NCBI GenBank assembly: GCA_003343705.1
Contig: QAKR01000003.1
Coordinates: 1-52,248, forward strand
DNA from: Clostridiales bacterium
Lineage (GTDB): Bacteria > Bacillota > Clostridia > Oscillospirales > UBA644
Direction: 5' to 3'
DNA length: 52,248 nt
Shown: positions 1-8,378 of the stretch, piece after piece
Position numbering within the stretch: the stretch's first letter is position 1
Layout: each line of letters begins with the position of its first letter
The notes under the pieces: model-generated
What the model was told of the DNA's origin: nothing
The model's input: the letters and a program-made list of their open reading frames with translations, nothing else
Databases searched by the model: none
Program-made: the position numbers and the translations under genes

Positions 1-543
1 CTTGATGACGGGGGCGCTTCCCATTTTGTAAAAGTGGTTAAAGAAATACGTGCTGAGCTTCCGGGTTCTGTAATAGAGCTGCTTATTCCCGACCTTCAGG
101 GTAAAAAAGAGGCTTTAGCCCTTATCCTTGAAGAAAAACCGGAGATCTTTTCTCATAATGTTGAAACTGTTCCTCGTCTATATGAAACAGTTCGCCCTCA
201 GGCCAACTACAAACGCTCTCTGGATGTTTTAGCATATGCCAAAGAGTATAACCCAGAGCAGGTAACAAAAACGGGCATAATGGTCGGTTTAGGCGAAACA
301 CCTGAAGAAGTTTATTCTGTTATGGATGATTTAATTAATATAAAATGTGATATATTAACTATAGGTCAATATTTGCGTCCGTCAAAACAACATATAGAGC
401 TTGCAGAGTATGTAACACCGGCTCAATTTGACGAGTATGCAAAAATCGGTAAAGAAAAAGGTTTTAAATATGTATTTTCCGCACCTTTGGTAAGAAGCTC
501 TTATCATGCCGCGGAAGCGTATGATGCAGCGAGGGAAAAATGA
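1..543 (+). CDS. lipA: Lipoyl synthase, C-terminal 180 residues (5' end outside window)
   Basis: Lipoyl synthase is a radical SAM enzyme that inserts two sulfurs into protein-bound octanoyl groups to make lipoyl cofactor. The frame is open from base 1. Visible family motifs are DDGGASHF at the start, SHNVETVPRLY in the middle, TQ-like IGQYLRPSKQH, and the C-terminal RSSYHA segment that carries the serine ligand of the auxiliary cluster. The radical SAM CxxxCxxC motif lies upstream of the window. The stop codon overlaps the start of the lipoate ligase gene by four bases (ATGA), so the two are probably translationally coupled and supply lipoate by synthesis and by salvage. Confidence 0.93.
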   Translation, partial: LDDGGASHFVKVVKEIRAELPGSVIELLIPDLQGKKEALALILEEKPEIFSHNVETVPRLYETVRPQANYKRSLDVLAYAKEYNPEQVTKTGIMVGLGETPEEVYSVMDDLINIKCDILTIGQYLRPSKQHIELAEYVTPAQFDEYAKIGKEKGFKYVFSAPLVRSSYHAAEAYDAAREK

Positions 544-1250
544 TTTATATCCATTCAAATTCAACAGAAGCAGCATATTACTTCGCAGTTGAAGAATATT
601 TAATGACTCAAAAAAAATTCGACGATACTGTTTTTATGTTTTGGCGTACCGCACCTACAATAATGATAGGAAGCGGTCAGGTCACTCAAAACGAAATAAA
701 TAAACAGTACGTCGAAAATAACAATGTGACACTTGTTCGCCGTCAAAGCGGCGGTGGTGCAATATATACCGATATGGGAGGCTGGCAGTTCACTTATGTT
801 CTGCCCAGGAAAAATGCTGAAATTCCGGAATTTCGTGTTACTGGGAAGGATATTCTAAATGCGTTGATCACGCTTGGAATTGATGCACAGTTTAATGATA
901 GAAACGATATTCTTGTAGGTTCTCGTAAAATATCGGGAAACGCAAGGCATTTGAATTCCGGTTATATATTGCACCACGGTTCGCTGTTATATAATACGGA
1001 TATAGAAGCAATGGTATCATCTCTTACTCCGGATCCTGAAAAGCTTATATCAAAGGGAATTCAATCTGTCCGTCAACGTGTTTGTAATATTTCGGAAATT
1101 GTACAGTTTGAAGATTTTGAACAGGCAATACTTTCCGAAATACTTAAGAATTATAATTTTTATGAATTATCTGAAGAAGACGAACGAGAAATTCAGAAAA
1201 TAGCAAACAAAAAATATCGTTCGGATGAATGGACTTATAGTGTAGAATAG
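540..1250 (+). CDS. lplA: Lipoate-protein ligase A, catalytic domain only
   Basis: This 236-residue protein belongs to the biotin/lipoate ligase fold and should activate lipoate or octanoate with ATP and attach it to E2/H-protein lysines. RRQSGGGAIY (residues 67-76) and SRKISGNA with Lys130, the expected catalytic lysine, are intact, as is HHGSLLYN near 145. Typical bacterial LplA has about 330 residues with a C-terminal accessory domain; this one stops right after the KYRSDEWTY segment that ends the catalytic domain. It therefore resembles two-subunit ligases that need an LplB partner, or a transferase. The start overlaps the lipA stop by four bases. Confidence 0.85.
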   Translation: MIYIHSNSTEAAYYFAVEEYLMTQKKFDDTVFMFWRTAPTIMIGSGQVTQNEINKQYVENNNVTLVRRQSGGGAIYTDMGGWQFTYVLPRKNAEIPEFRVTGKDILNALITLGIDAQFNDRNDILVGSRKISGNARHLNSGYILHHGSLLYNTDIEAMVSSLTPDPEKLISKGIQSVRQRVCNISEIVQFEDFEQAILSEILKNYNFYELSEEDEREIQKIANKKYRSDEWTYSVE

Positions 1251-1326
1251 CTTTTATTTTAAAATCTTTATTTTTAATTTTTAAAGGCTTTATTAATTAA
1301 GAAAAACTTTTATAAGAATTATTAAA

Positions 1327-1878
1327 TTAATATTTTAGGATTATTTTTTCAATTGCACTTTCTTCTACAAGGGTTTTACCGTGCTCTGCAATAAAAAGAG
1401 GATCAAGGTTAGTACGTTCGCCGTATTCAAGAAGTTCTTCTAAAAATTTGCGTGCAAAGCTTATATCGGAAATAATTTCAAAATATAAATAATATTCTTT
1501 ATTGAAATAAAAAAGTTTACTGCGCTCAAGTTTATTTGCTAAAGGCTCAAATAATTGACAACCGTCTAAAAGTTCGTTAACGGAATCAAATTTAATGGTT
1601 TGGCACAAGAACTCTTCTCCGTTTTCTGTTTCAATGGGAATTCGCGAAAGGTAAATCGTAACTGTTCCGTTGTTCCCTCTGTGAGCTTCAACGAGCAGCC
1701 TGGCATTGCCGACAGAGAAACCAACCTGCCTGTTAGCTGTTTTTATTATTTTTTCACATAACTTACGTGTATTTTGGTCGCTGTAATTCATCGAAGCGTA
1801 TGTAACTCCATACTCACGCTGTTCGTTTTTATCTACGACGACCTTTATTTTATCGTTATTTATCTGTTCAATAGTCAT
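1327..1878 (-). CDS. mecA: MecA-like adaptor protein
   Basis: The 183-residue protein looks like the MecA adaptor family, which delivers substrates to the ClpC unfoldase. The N-terminus (MTIEQINNDKIKVVV) has the pattern of the MecA substrate-binding region, and the C-terminal half (FDSVNELL, then KLFYFNKEYYLYFEI, then LLEYGER) follows the MecA ClpC-binding domain with its late EYG. An upstream in-frame ATG at 1902 exists, but GGAGG lies five bases before the ATG at 1878, so I use the latter. It is divergent from gpsA; the two promoters share overlapping -35 boxes. Assignment rests on sequence pattern alone. Confidence 0.7.
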   Translation of the reverse strand: MTIEQINNDKIKVVVDKNEQREYGVTYASMNYSDQNTRKLCEKIIKTANRQVGFSVGNARLLVEAHRGNNGTVTIYLSRIPIETENGEEFLCQTIKFDSVNELLDGCQLFEPLANKLERSKLFYFNKEYYLYFEIISDISFARKFLEELLEYGERTNLDPLFIAEHGKTLVEESAIEKIILKY

Positions 1879-1906
1879 AATATCCTCCGAAGTTTTTCTC
1901 ATTAAT

Positions 1907-1935
1907 ATTATATAAAAATTTCAGAGATTTGACAA
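1907..1935 (-). promoter_or_regulatory. Sigma-A promoter of the mecA-like gene, -35 shared with divergent gpsA
   Basis: Read on the minus strand there is TTGTCA (1930-1935), a 17-base spacer and TATAAT (1907-1912), 28 bases before the mecA-like start. On the plus strand TTGACA (1929-1934) overlaps the same bases because TTGACAA is nearly self-complementary; its -10 (TTAATT, 1951-1956) is weak. The two promoters could compete for polymerase. Confidence 0.7.
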
Positions 1936-1980
1936 TACAAAAAAAATGGTTTAATTAGAAGAATTTGAGAGGTGTTTAAT

Positions 1981-2937
1981 TTGAAAATTACTGTTGTGGG
2001 CTGTGGCCGCTGGGGTTCTTTTATTGCTTGGTATTTAAATAAAACCGGGCATTCTATAACAACCTACGGAATACCAGGTGAACCTACCTTCGACGCGTTT
2101 GTGAATAACCGTACAAACGGAATCGTTACATTTGGTGATGAAATTAATTTATCTTCAGACCCTGAAAAGAGTCTTACAGAAGCGGATGCTGTTGTTATTT
2201 CAATCAATTCACAGAATTTACGTTCTTTTTTAACCGAAAACGGTAAGTATATCAGCAAGGATAAAATTATTATTCTTTGTATGAAAGGTTTGGAAATTGA
2301 TACAGGCAAACGCCTTACCGAAATTGTTGAAGAATTTTTACCTGAAAATAAAGTTGCAATATGGGTTGGCCCCGGTCATCCGCAGGAATTTGTACTGGGA
2401 TATCCGAATTGTATGGTAATAGACAGTAAAGATCAGGAGCTTGTAACGATGCTTGTTTCTGAGTTTTCAAGTTCTTTAATTCGTTTTTATTACGGTACGG
2501 ACTTGATAGGTAATGAAGTCGGTGCTGCTTCAAAAAATGTTATCGGAATTGCAGCCGGGATACTTGACGGCCTCTCGCGTTCATCGTTAAAAGGTGCACT
2601 TATGTCGCGTGGTACACGTGAAATAGCCCGGCTTATAAAAGCCATGGGTGGCAATGAAATGACTGCATACGGGCTTTCTCATTTAGGGGATTATGAAGCT
2701 ACGGTGTTCTCCAAATACAGCCACAACAGAATGTTTGGTGAAACACTTGTAAAAGGTGAGAAGTATACTTCTTTGGCAGAAGGTTATTATACCGTAAAAG
2801 CTATGATGACGCTCAAAGACAAGTATTCTGTTGAGCTTCCTATTTGCGAAGCTGTTTACAACACTATTTACAACGGTACGGATATTAATAGTTCAATGGC
2901 TGAACTTTTTATGCGATCTGTAAAGAATGAGTTTTAA
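1981..2937 (+). CDS. gpsA: NAD(P)H-dependent glycerol-3-phosphate dehydrogenase
   Basis: GpsA reduces dihydroxyacetone phosphate to sn-glycerol-3-phosphate for phospholipid synthesis. The protein has the N-terminal dinucleotide motif GCGRWG, the WVGPGHPQEF segment that corresponds to the usual GP-SFA-E loop, and the helical domain signature EVGAASKNVIGIAAGILDG followed by RGTREIARL and HLGDYEATVFS. A GTG at 1972 is in frame, but AGAGG lies about seven bases before the TTG at 1981, giving MKITVVG, the expected family start. The motifs are somewhat divergent from textbook GpsA (HLGDYE in place of the usual GLGDL), but the whole fold is present. PlsY in this window uses its product. Confidence 0.88.
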   Translation: MKITVVGCGRWGSFIAWYLNKTGHSITTYGIPGEPTFDAFVNNRTNGIVTFGDEINLSSDPEKSLTEADAVVISINSQNLRSFLTENGKYISKDKIIILCMKGLEIDTGKRLTEIVEEFLPENKVAIWVGPGHPQEFVLGYPNCMVIDSKDQELVTMLVSEFSSSLIRFYYGTDLIGNEVGAASKNVIGIAAGILDGLSRSSLKGALMSRGTREIARLIKAMGGNEMTAYGLSHLGDYEATVFSKYSHNRMFGETLVKGEKYTSLAEGYYTVKAMMTLKDKYSVELPICEAVYNTIYNGTDINSSMAELFMRSVKNEF

Positions 2938-2945
2938 TAAAATAT

Positions 2946-2993
2946 TATAACTTTAGGGCTATATCAAGATAATGATATAGCCCTAAAGTTATA
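2946..2993 (+). terminator. Long perfect hairpin after gpsA
   Basis: A perfect 21-bp stem with a six-base loop (AGATAA) starts nine bases after the gpsA stop. The T-run after it is poor, so it may act as a processing or stabilising structure or work together with the next hairpin between these convergent genes. Confidence 0.6.
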
Positions 2994-3004
2994 TAATAAA
3001 TAAA

Positions 3005-3040
3005 ATTCCTCCGGATCGCAAAGCGATAATCCGGGGGAAT
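3005..3040 (-). terminator. Rho-independent terminator of the transaldolase gene
   Basis: ATTCCTCCGGAT pairs with ATCCGGGGGAAT (one T-G pair), with a CGC-AAA-GCG inner stem. On the minus strand it is followed by TTTTATTTATT, as expected just after the fsa stop at 3052. Confidence 0.75.
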
Positions 3041-3051
3041 AAATCAAAATA

Positions 3052-3741
3052 TTATTTATCTTTTCCCAATAAAGACAGAATAGTGTTTTTACCGTAAACG
3101 CTTTCCCAGTCAACATTGAAATCATCAATGGCATACTGTGTAAGCGGATGATATACAAGCTGTTCGTAAAGAGACGGATTTAATGTAACAGCATGTCCGC
3201 CTACAAGCGCAATTTTATGAATCTGCTCAACTGTTTTAAAACTTGCGGCAAGCACTTTGCTTGGCAAATTATGCATTTTAAGCAGATCTACGATCTCGCC
3301 TACGACATGAACTCCGTCGCTTACGATATTATCAAGTCTGTTAACGTAAGGTGCAACAAAGTCAGCCCCTGCCTTAGCGGCGATTAATGCTTGTTGTTGG
3401 GTGAAAATGGCTGTTTCTGTAACTTTTATACCCATTTTCTTAAGCTCTTTTGTAGCTTTAAGCCCTTCATCGGATATAGGAATTTTTATATAGAAATTGC
3501 CTCCCACGAATTCATTAAGCGCAACAGCTTCGTTTATTATATCTTTAGCTGTATCTGCTTTTGTTTGAATGTGGAACATTTTGTCCGGACCTATAATATT
3601 TCTAATGGACTTAATAAGAGTAGCAAAATCTGTATGCTCTTTTGAAATAATTGTAGGGTTTGTTGTTACTCCGTCAATAGGGAAAAATTCAACGCATCTT
3701 TTTATTTTTTCAATATCTGCGCTGTCGATGATGTATAACAT
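3052..3741 (-). CDS. fsa: Transaldolase of the fructose-6-phosphate aldolase type
   Basis: This 229-residue protein is a small transaldolase/FSA-family enzyme (TalC-like), a class I aldolase in the pentose phosphate network or acting on fructose 6-phosphate. GVTTNPTII near residues 24-32 and the Schiff-base lysine Lys86 in YIKIPIS are present, as is the late ITLNPSL-like VTLNPSLYEQL. Length is typical of the short family (about 220). AGGAGG sits upstream of the ATG. It follows gapA on the same strand with a terminator in between, so some read-through is possible. Transaldolase and FSA activities cannot be told apart here. Confidence 0.88.
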   Translation of the reverse strand: MLYIIDSADIEKIKRCVEFFPIDGVTTNPTIISKEHTDFATLIKSIRNIIGPDKMFHIQTKADTAKDIINEAVALNEFVGGNFYIKIPISDEGLKATKELKKMGIKVTETAIFTQQQALIAAKAGADFVAPYVNRLDNIVSDGVHVVGEIVDLLKMHNLPSKVLAASFKTVEQIHKIALVGGHAVTLNPSLYEQLVYHPLTQYAIDDFNVDWESVYGKNTILSLLGKDK

Positions 3742-3768
3742 AGTACATCCTCCTTTTATATGCTAATA

Positions 3769-3795
3769 AAAGAGGCAGCCGCAAGCTGCCTCTTT
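3769..3795 (-). terminator. Terminator downstream of gapA
   Basis: An 11-bp stem AAAGAGGCAGC/GCTGCCTCTTT with a five-base loop lies in the 67-base gap between gapA and fsa; on the minus strand it is followed by TATT. It should at least attenuate transcription into fsa. Confidence 0.8.
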
Positions 3796-3808
3796 ATATT
3801 TTGTATTA

Positions 3809-4813
3809 TCAGCCGAGTTCGGCAAAGTATTTAATTGTTCTTACCATCTGGCTTGTGTAAGAGTTTTCATTATCGTACCAAGAAATTACTTGAACCTGTG
3901 AAAGACCGTTCTCAAGGTTTATAACCATTGTTTGAGTAGCATCAAACAAAGAACCGTAAGTCATGCCGATAACGTCGGAAGAAACGATTTCATCTTCGTT
4001 GTAGCCGAAAGAAGCAGAAGCAGCTTTTTTCATTGCAGCGTTGATATCGTCAACTGAAACAGTGCCTTTAACAACAGCTGTAAGAATTGTTGTTGAACCT
4101 GTAGGAACGGGAACTCTCTGTGCAGCTCCGATGAGCTTACCTTTAAGTTCGGGAATTACAAGTCCGATAGCTTTTGCAGCGCCTGTAGAGTTAGGAACTA
4201 TATTAACAGCAGCAGCTCTTGCTCTGCGAAGGTCGCCTTTTCTGTGGGGGCCGTCGAGAACCATTTGGTCGCCTGTGTAAGCATGGATTGTAGCCATGAT
4301 ACCGCTCTGGATAGGAGCGAGGTCGTTAAGAGCTTTAGCCATAGGAGCAAGGCAGTTTGTTGTGCAGGAAGCTGCAGATATAATTTTATCTTCTTTTGTA
4401 AGAATGTTTTCATTAACGCTGAAAACGACAGTGGGAAGATCGTTGCCTGCAGGTGCGGAAATAACAACTTTCTTTGCGCCGGCATCAATATGAGCTTGAG
4501 CTTTGTCTTTTGAAGTATAGAAACCTGTACATTCAAGAACAACATCTACATCAAGTTGGCCCCAAGGAAGATTTTTTGCATCCTTTTCGGAATATATTGT
4601 TATTTTTTGACCGTCAACTGTGATTGAGTTTTCATCACAGGAAACTTCGTGATTGTATCTGCCTTGTGCTGAGTCATATTTTAAAAGATGCGCAAGCATT
4701 TTAGGATCTGTAAGATCATTGATAGCAACTACTTCATAACCTTCTGTTTCAAACATTTGTCTGAATGCTAAACGACCTATGCGGCCGAAACCGTTAATTG
4801 CGACTTTTACCAT
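3809..4813 (-). CDS. gapA: Glyceraldehyde-3-phosphate dehydrogenase, type I
   Basis: GAPDH oxidises glyceraldehyde 3-phosphate with NAD+ and phosphate to 1,3-bisphosphoglycerate in glycolysis. The Rossmann motif NGFGRIGR (7-14), Asp33 after the second strand (usual in NAD-preferring enzymes), the active-site SAASCTTNCLAP with Cys150, and WYDNENSYTSQMV near the end are all intact. The 334-residue length is normal. A TTTCCTCC on the plus strand before the start is a strong ribosome site (AGGAGGAAA). The gene is divergent from the kinase-like gene at 4989 and has its own terminator, so it is probably monocistronic or leads into fsa by read-through. Confidence 0.97.
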   Translation of the reverse strand: MVKVAINGFGRIGRLAFRQMFETEGYEVVAINDLTDPKMLAHLLKYDSAQGRYNHEVSCDENSITVDGQKITIYSEKDAKNLPWGQLDVDVVLECTGFYTSKDKAQAHIDAGAKKVVISAPAGNDLPTVVFSVNENILTKEDKIISAASCTTNCLAPMAKALNDLAPIQSGIMATIHAYTGDQMVLDGPHRKGDLRRARAAAVNIVPNSTGAAKAIGLVIPELKGKLIGAAQRVPVPTGSTTILTAVVKGTVSVDDINAAMKKAASASFGYNEDEIVSSDVIGMTYGSLFDATQTMVINLENGLSQVQVISWYDNENSYTSQMVRTIKYFAELG

Positions 4814-4862
4814 TTTATATTTCCTCCTAAAAAAATTTTTTAAAACTATTGAAATTCATATA

Positions 4863-4890
4863 AATATATTCTATACTATAAATGTGACAA
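4863..4890 (-). promoter_or_regulatory. Candidate gapA promoter
   Basis: On the minus strand TTGTCA (4885-4890) is followed after 16 bases by TATATT (4863-4868), about 50 bases before the gapA start. Both hexamers depart from consensus, so this is a moderate call. Confidence 0.45.
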
Positions 4891-4988
4891 TTAATGGAAC
4901 GTATGTTAAATTAATAACAAACAGCATGTAGAAAATAGCAAAAAAAAAGACAATCTATTAGTATAATATAGCTAAAAGGAGAGGAAAA

Positions 4989-6077
4989 ATGGTAGAACTA
5001 AAAGAAAACATCGAACAAGTATGCGAAACGTTAGAAAGATCGTCATATCCAGAAATCCTTGTAGACTCTGAGCTAAATGTTGTTTTTGCAAATTCTTCGT
5101 CCAAAAAGTTTTATGGTCTTGTGGGGCGACGTGACGGAATAAAAGAAATGTTAGGAGCACTAAATGTTCAAACGGTTTTAGATGTGCTTGAGAAAAAAAC
5201 TGTATTTCGTATGGAAACAGATAACACCGTTTATAGGGTGTTTACATTTTTTAAATTATTATTTGAAGATGGGGATAATTATATTTCAGTTAAAATTGAA
5301 GATGATTTTAATTTCGCAACAAGATGTGGTAAAACTTTATCCACAAAAGCTTTTATTGATATAGTCCGTGATGAATTAAATATTCCCGCATCAGATATTT
5401 ATACTAATATCTTATTTCTTAAAAGAAAGTTAGAGAGTTTTAAAGAAATTTTACCCTACATAGAACATTTAGAGCGTTCGGTTTATAAATTAAGAAGAGG
5501 TATTACTAATATAAATGTTATGCTCAATGCTGTTGAAAGTGTTTGTTTTGAAAAGAAGGAAATTTTCTGTTTAACAGCTGCTTTGGAAAATATATCTAAA
5601 AAACTTTCATTGAAAATTGAGAAGACTGATGTGGAGTATCCGTTAACACTATTAGGAATGTCTGTTTTTGTTAAAATTATAATGGACTGTATGAATTTTT
5701 TATATGAACAGCCTTCTCTGCCGTCTGAAAAGATACGTGCACAAGTAACAGATAAAGGCACACATTGGTGCGTAACACTAATGAGGCGATATAATCCACT
5801 TTATGAAGACGGAAAAGAATGTAAGCCTTTTATAAACCCAAGTAACCTCTTATGTACAAACCTTACGGCAGTAAAATTTTTAATAGAAAATAACGGTGGT
5901 AATATTCTTATTTCAAAATTTGCAAAAGAAATAAGGGTTAATTTATCTTTTCCAAAATTATTTTCTCGTGATGTAGGTGCGATGGTAATGGAACCTGACG
6001 GCAATATTATTGATTATTTAATAAATAATGTCTACGCTGCAGATTATGCTTATATGAAAGAGCTTTCGGGGGAATAA
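4989..6077 (+). CDS. Degenerate PAS/histidine-kinase-like protein
   Basis: This 362-residue soluble protein is laid out like a sensor kinase. Residues about 15-105 look like a PAS domain (ILVDSELNVVFANSSS). Residues 115-190 look like a DHp helix pair, beginning FIDIVRDELNIPASD. The C-terminal part resembles an HATPase (LTAVKFLIENNGGNILIS then EIRVNLSFP). The usual phospho-acceptor HE motif, N box and glycine-rich G boxes are not visible, so catalysis is doubtful. It may be a binding or scaffolding module. AGGAGAGG precedes the ATG, and TATAAT at 4962-4967 is a possible -10. It is followed at 22 bases by the YetF gene, suggesting a small operon. Confidence 0.55.
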   Translation: MVELKENIEQVCETLERSSYPEILVDSELNVVFANSSSKKFYGLVGRRDGIKEMLGALNVQTVLDVLEKKTVFRMETDNTVYRVFTFFKLLFEDGDNYISVKIEDDFNFATRCGKTLSTKAFIDIVRDELNIPASDIYTNILFLKRKLESFKEILPYIEHLERSVYKLRRGITNINVMLNAVESVCFEKKEIFCLTAALENISKKLSLKIEKTDVEYPLTLLGMSVFVKIIMDCMNFLYEQPSLPSEKIRAQVTDKGTHWCVTLMRRYNPLYEDGKECKPFINPSNLLCTNLTAVKFLIENNGGNILISKFAKEIRVNLSFPKLFSRDVGAMVMEPDGNIIDYLINNVYAADYAYMKELSGE

Positions 6078-6099
6078 TAACCTCGTAAGAGGTGAGTTT

Positions 6100-6738
6100 G
6101 TGGCTATAATATTCATACGTACTTTAATTTTTTATATTATAACAATTTTTGCATTACGTGTTATGGGAAAGCGACAAATCGGAGAACTTGAACCGTCAGA
6201 ACTTGTAGTAACTATCTTAATTTCAGAGCTTTCTACATTACCGATACAAGACAATAATATACCGATTCTATATGCTCTAATTCCTATTTTTGCGCTTGTT
6301 TCATTTGAAATGTTATCTTCTGTCATTTCGCTTAAAAGTTTAGGATTTCGAACTTTTTTATCAGGGTGTTATAATGTTATTATAGAAAACGGTAAAATTA
6401 ACCAACGTGAAATGAATAAGACTCAATTAACTCTTGACGAGTTAATGGAAGAGCTCCGCAAAGGAGGAGCCGTTCGTCCTGAGGATGTCAGGTTTTGTGT
6501 GCTGGAAACAAGCGGTAAAATGAGTGTTTTATTAAAGGGAGAAACATCGGTGACAGCTCTTCCTGTTCCCCTTGTTGTAGACGGGTGTATTATTAAATCA
6601 AATTTAAAAAAGCTCGGTTTTACAAAATCTGATATTTTAAGAATGTTAAACGAAAGGGGAGTCTCATCATTTTCCCAAACATTTTGGATGAGTGTTTGTG
6701 AAAATGAAATAAATGTTATAAAAAAAGATGAAAGCTAA
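6100..6738 (+). CDS. YetF-family (DUF421) membrane protein
   Basis: The 212-residue protein matches the DUF421/YetF family, spore-former membrane proteins of uncertain role. It has two or three N-terminal membrane segments (IIFIRTLIFYIITIFALRV, then VVTILISELS, then ILYALIPIFALVSFEML), the family motif GKRQIGELEPSELVVTILISE, and a cytosolic domain with LTLDELMEELRKGGAVRPED that ends in small beta-rich repeats. Start is GTG with AGAGGTGAG just upstream. It overlaps the next gene by 11 bases; the YetF plus DUF4363 pairing is common in Clostridia. Confidence 0.85.
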   Translation: MAIIFIRTLIFYIITIFALRVMGKRQIGELEPSELVVTILISELSTLPIQDNNIPILYALIPIFALVSFEMLSSVISLKSLGFRTFLSGCYNVIIENGKINQREMNKTQLTLDELMEELRKGGAVRPEDVRFCVLETSGKMSVLLKGETSVTALPVPLVVDGCIIKSNLKKLGFTKSDILRMLNERGVSSFSQTFWMSVCENEINVIKKDES

Positions 6739-7051
6739 ATTAATTTCGGCGGTTGCTATAATAATAGTTTTGACAACTGTAATCATTTTAAGCTTGTTTT
6801 ATGTAAAAACAACAAGTGAAAAATTGTTAAAGTATATTGATACTGAAAATTATACAGAGCTGTATACCGAATATGAGAAATCAAGAGTTTTATTATCCTT
6901 TCTCCTCGATGGTAAAAAAATAGCATCGGTTGATGAAAAAATTGAGAAATTAAAAAATTCCGAACCTAATGAAGATGAATTATTCAAACTTGAATCTGAA
7001 ATTAAAGACTGGATAATTTCTGAATATCCTTCTGTTGAGAATATTTTTTGA
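6728..7051 (+). CDS. DUF4363-like small membrane-anchored protein
   Basis: The 107-residue protein has one N-terminal membrane helix (about residues 4-26, LISAVAIIIVLTTVIILSLFY) and an outside helical tail rich in Glu and Lys. Its position, overlapping the 3' end of a YetF gene, and its layout fit the DUF4363 family, but no catalytic motif is visible. No function is known to me. Confidence 0.6.
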   Translation: MKAKLISAVAIIIVLTTVIILSLFYVKTTSEKLLKYIDTENYTELYTEYEKSRVLLSFLLDGKKIASVDEKIEKLKNSEPNEDELFKLESEIKDWIISEYPSVENIF

Positions 7052-7078
7052 CAAGTATCGGTATTTTTCCTTTTTCGC

Positions 7079-7107
7079 TTGACAAAGCGAGGATAATTAT
7101 ATATAAT
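7079..7107 (+). promoter_or_regulatory. Consensus sigma-A promoter of galK
   Basis: TTGACA (7079-7084), a 17-base spacer and TATAAT (7102-7107) match the sigma-A consensus exactly. AGGAGG follows at 7123-7128 and the galK ATG at 7137. No operator palindrome is obvious, so strong constitutive expression is expected. Confidence 0.92.
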
Positions 7108-7136
7108 ATAGAAAGTTTTGACAGGAGGGATTTATT

Positions 7137-8327
7137 ATGCCGGATTATAATGAATTAAAACGCAAATTTATTGAGATTTACGGCGGTTCAGAAAACGATA
7201 TAAGAGTCTTTACTTCACCCGGTCGTGTTAATATGATAGGTGAACATACTGATTACAACGGGGGATTTGTTTTTCCGGCAGCAATAATGCAGTCCTCGAC
7301 GATCATTGTCCGCAAGACAGAGGGGGATAAAATCCGTCTTGCCGCAACTGATTTAGACGATAAGCCTGTTATAGATATAAATAATATTGAAGCAAGCAGA
7401 AGTTTGAAATGGGGCAACTATCAGGCAGGTGTTGCATATGTTATGCAACAAGAAGGATACACAATAACCCCTTGTGATGTTCTTTACCATGACGAGGTTC
7501 CTCTCGGAGCAGGACTTTCATCTTCAGCTGCAATAGAAGTTGTTATGGCTTTAATGCTTGCAACATTCTCAAATGAATCTAACAATATAACAGATTCAGT
7601 TGATATGATAAAAATGGCGAAATTATCTCAAAAAGCTGAGAATGTTTTTTGCGGAGTAAGTTGCGGTATTATGGATCAGTTTGCAAGCGCAATGGGCAGA
7701 CAAGGTCACGCTATATTTCTTGATTGTAAAGACCTTGCATATAAATATGTTCCTCTTGACTTAAAAGGTTATAAAATTGTAATCGGCAACACAAAGAAAA
7801 AACGTTCGCTTGCCGAAAGCAAATATAACGAACGTTGTGAAGAGTGCGCAAAAGCGCTTGAGCAATTACAAGTTGAAAAACCTGAAGCTACTTGTTTAAG
7901 GGACTTTTCGGTGGAGGAGTTTGAAGATTACAAACTTCTTATAAAAGATGAAATATGCCGTATGCGTGCAGAACATGTAATTTACGAATGTGACCGTGTT
8001 TTAAAATCTGTAGAGGCTCTTAGTAACGGAGATTTAATAAATTTCGGTAAGCTTATGACAGGATCTCATATTTCACTTCGTGATTTATATGAAGTTACGG
8101 GAATGCACCTTGATGTTATGGTTGAAGAAAGCCTTAAAATTGAAGGTTGCATAGGCTCTCGTATGACCGGCGCAGGCTTTGGTGGTTGTACAGTAAGTAT
8201 TGTTGCAGACAACGTTGTCGATAAATTTATTGAAGAAGTCGGCGATAACTATACAAAGAAAACCGGAATTGTTCCGGAGTTCTATGTTTCCGAACCTGCT
8301 AACGGCGGAAGAGAAATCAAACTTTAA
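7137..8327 (+). CDS. galK: Galactokinase
   Basis: Galactokinase phosphorylates galactose at C1 with ATP, the first committed Leloir step. GHMP kinase motifs are in place: SPGRVNMIGEHTDYNGG (about 28-44, the galactokinase signature), the ATP loop VPLGAGLSSSAA (about 122-133), CGIMDQFAS, and the C-terminal MTGAGFGGCTVSIV. Length (396) is typical. galT and galE are not adjacent, so the rest of the pathway must be elsewhere. It has its own strong promoter, separate from the DUF4363 gene. Confidence 0.96.
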   Translation: MPDYNELKRKFIEIYGGSENDIRVFTSPGRVNMIGEHTDYNGGFVFPAAIMQSSTIIVRKTEGDKIRLAATDLDDKPVIDINNIEASRSLKWGNYQAGVAYVMQQEGYTITPCDVLYHDEVPLGAGLSSSAAIEVVMALMLATFSNESNNITDSVDMIKMAKLSQKAENVFCGVSCGIMDQFASAMGRQGHAIFLDCKDLAYKYVPLDLKGYKIVIGNTKKKRSLAESKYNERCEECAKALEQLQVEKPEATCLRDFSVEEFEDYKLLIKDEICRMRAEHVIYECDRVLKSVEALSNGDLINFGKLMTGSHISLRDLYEVTGMHLDVMVEESLKIEGCIGSRMTGAGFGGCTVSIVADNVVDKFIEEVGDNYTKKTGIVPEFYVSEPANGGREIKL

Positions 8328-8349
8328 TTGAAATTTTAAAATCAACCTA

Positions 8350-8377
8350 TTGACTTTTACAGGATTTATGGTATAAT
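8350..8377 (+). promoter_or_regulatory. Candidate promoter overlapping the yceD start
   Basis: TTGACT (8350-8355), 16 bases, TATAAT (8372-8377). The -10 ends only one base before the assigned yceD ATG at 8379, so the transcript start would fall inside the coding frame; see findings. Confidence 0.55.
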
Positions 8378-8378
8378 T

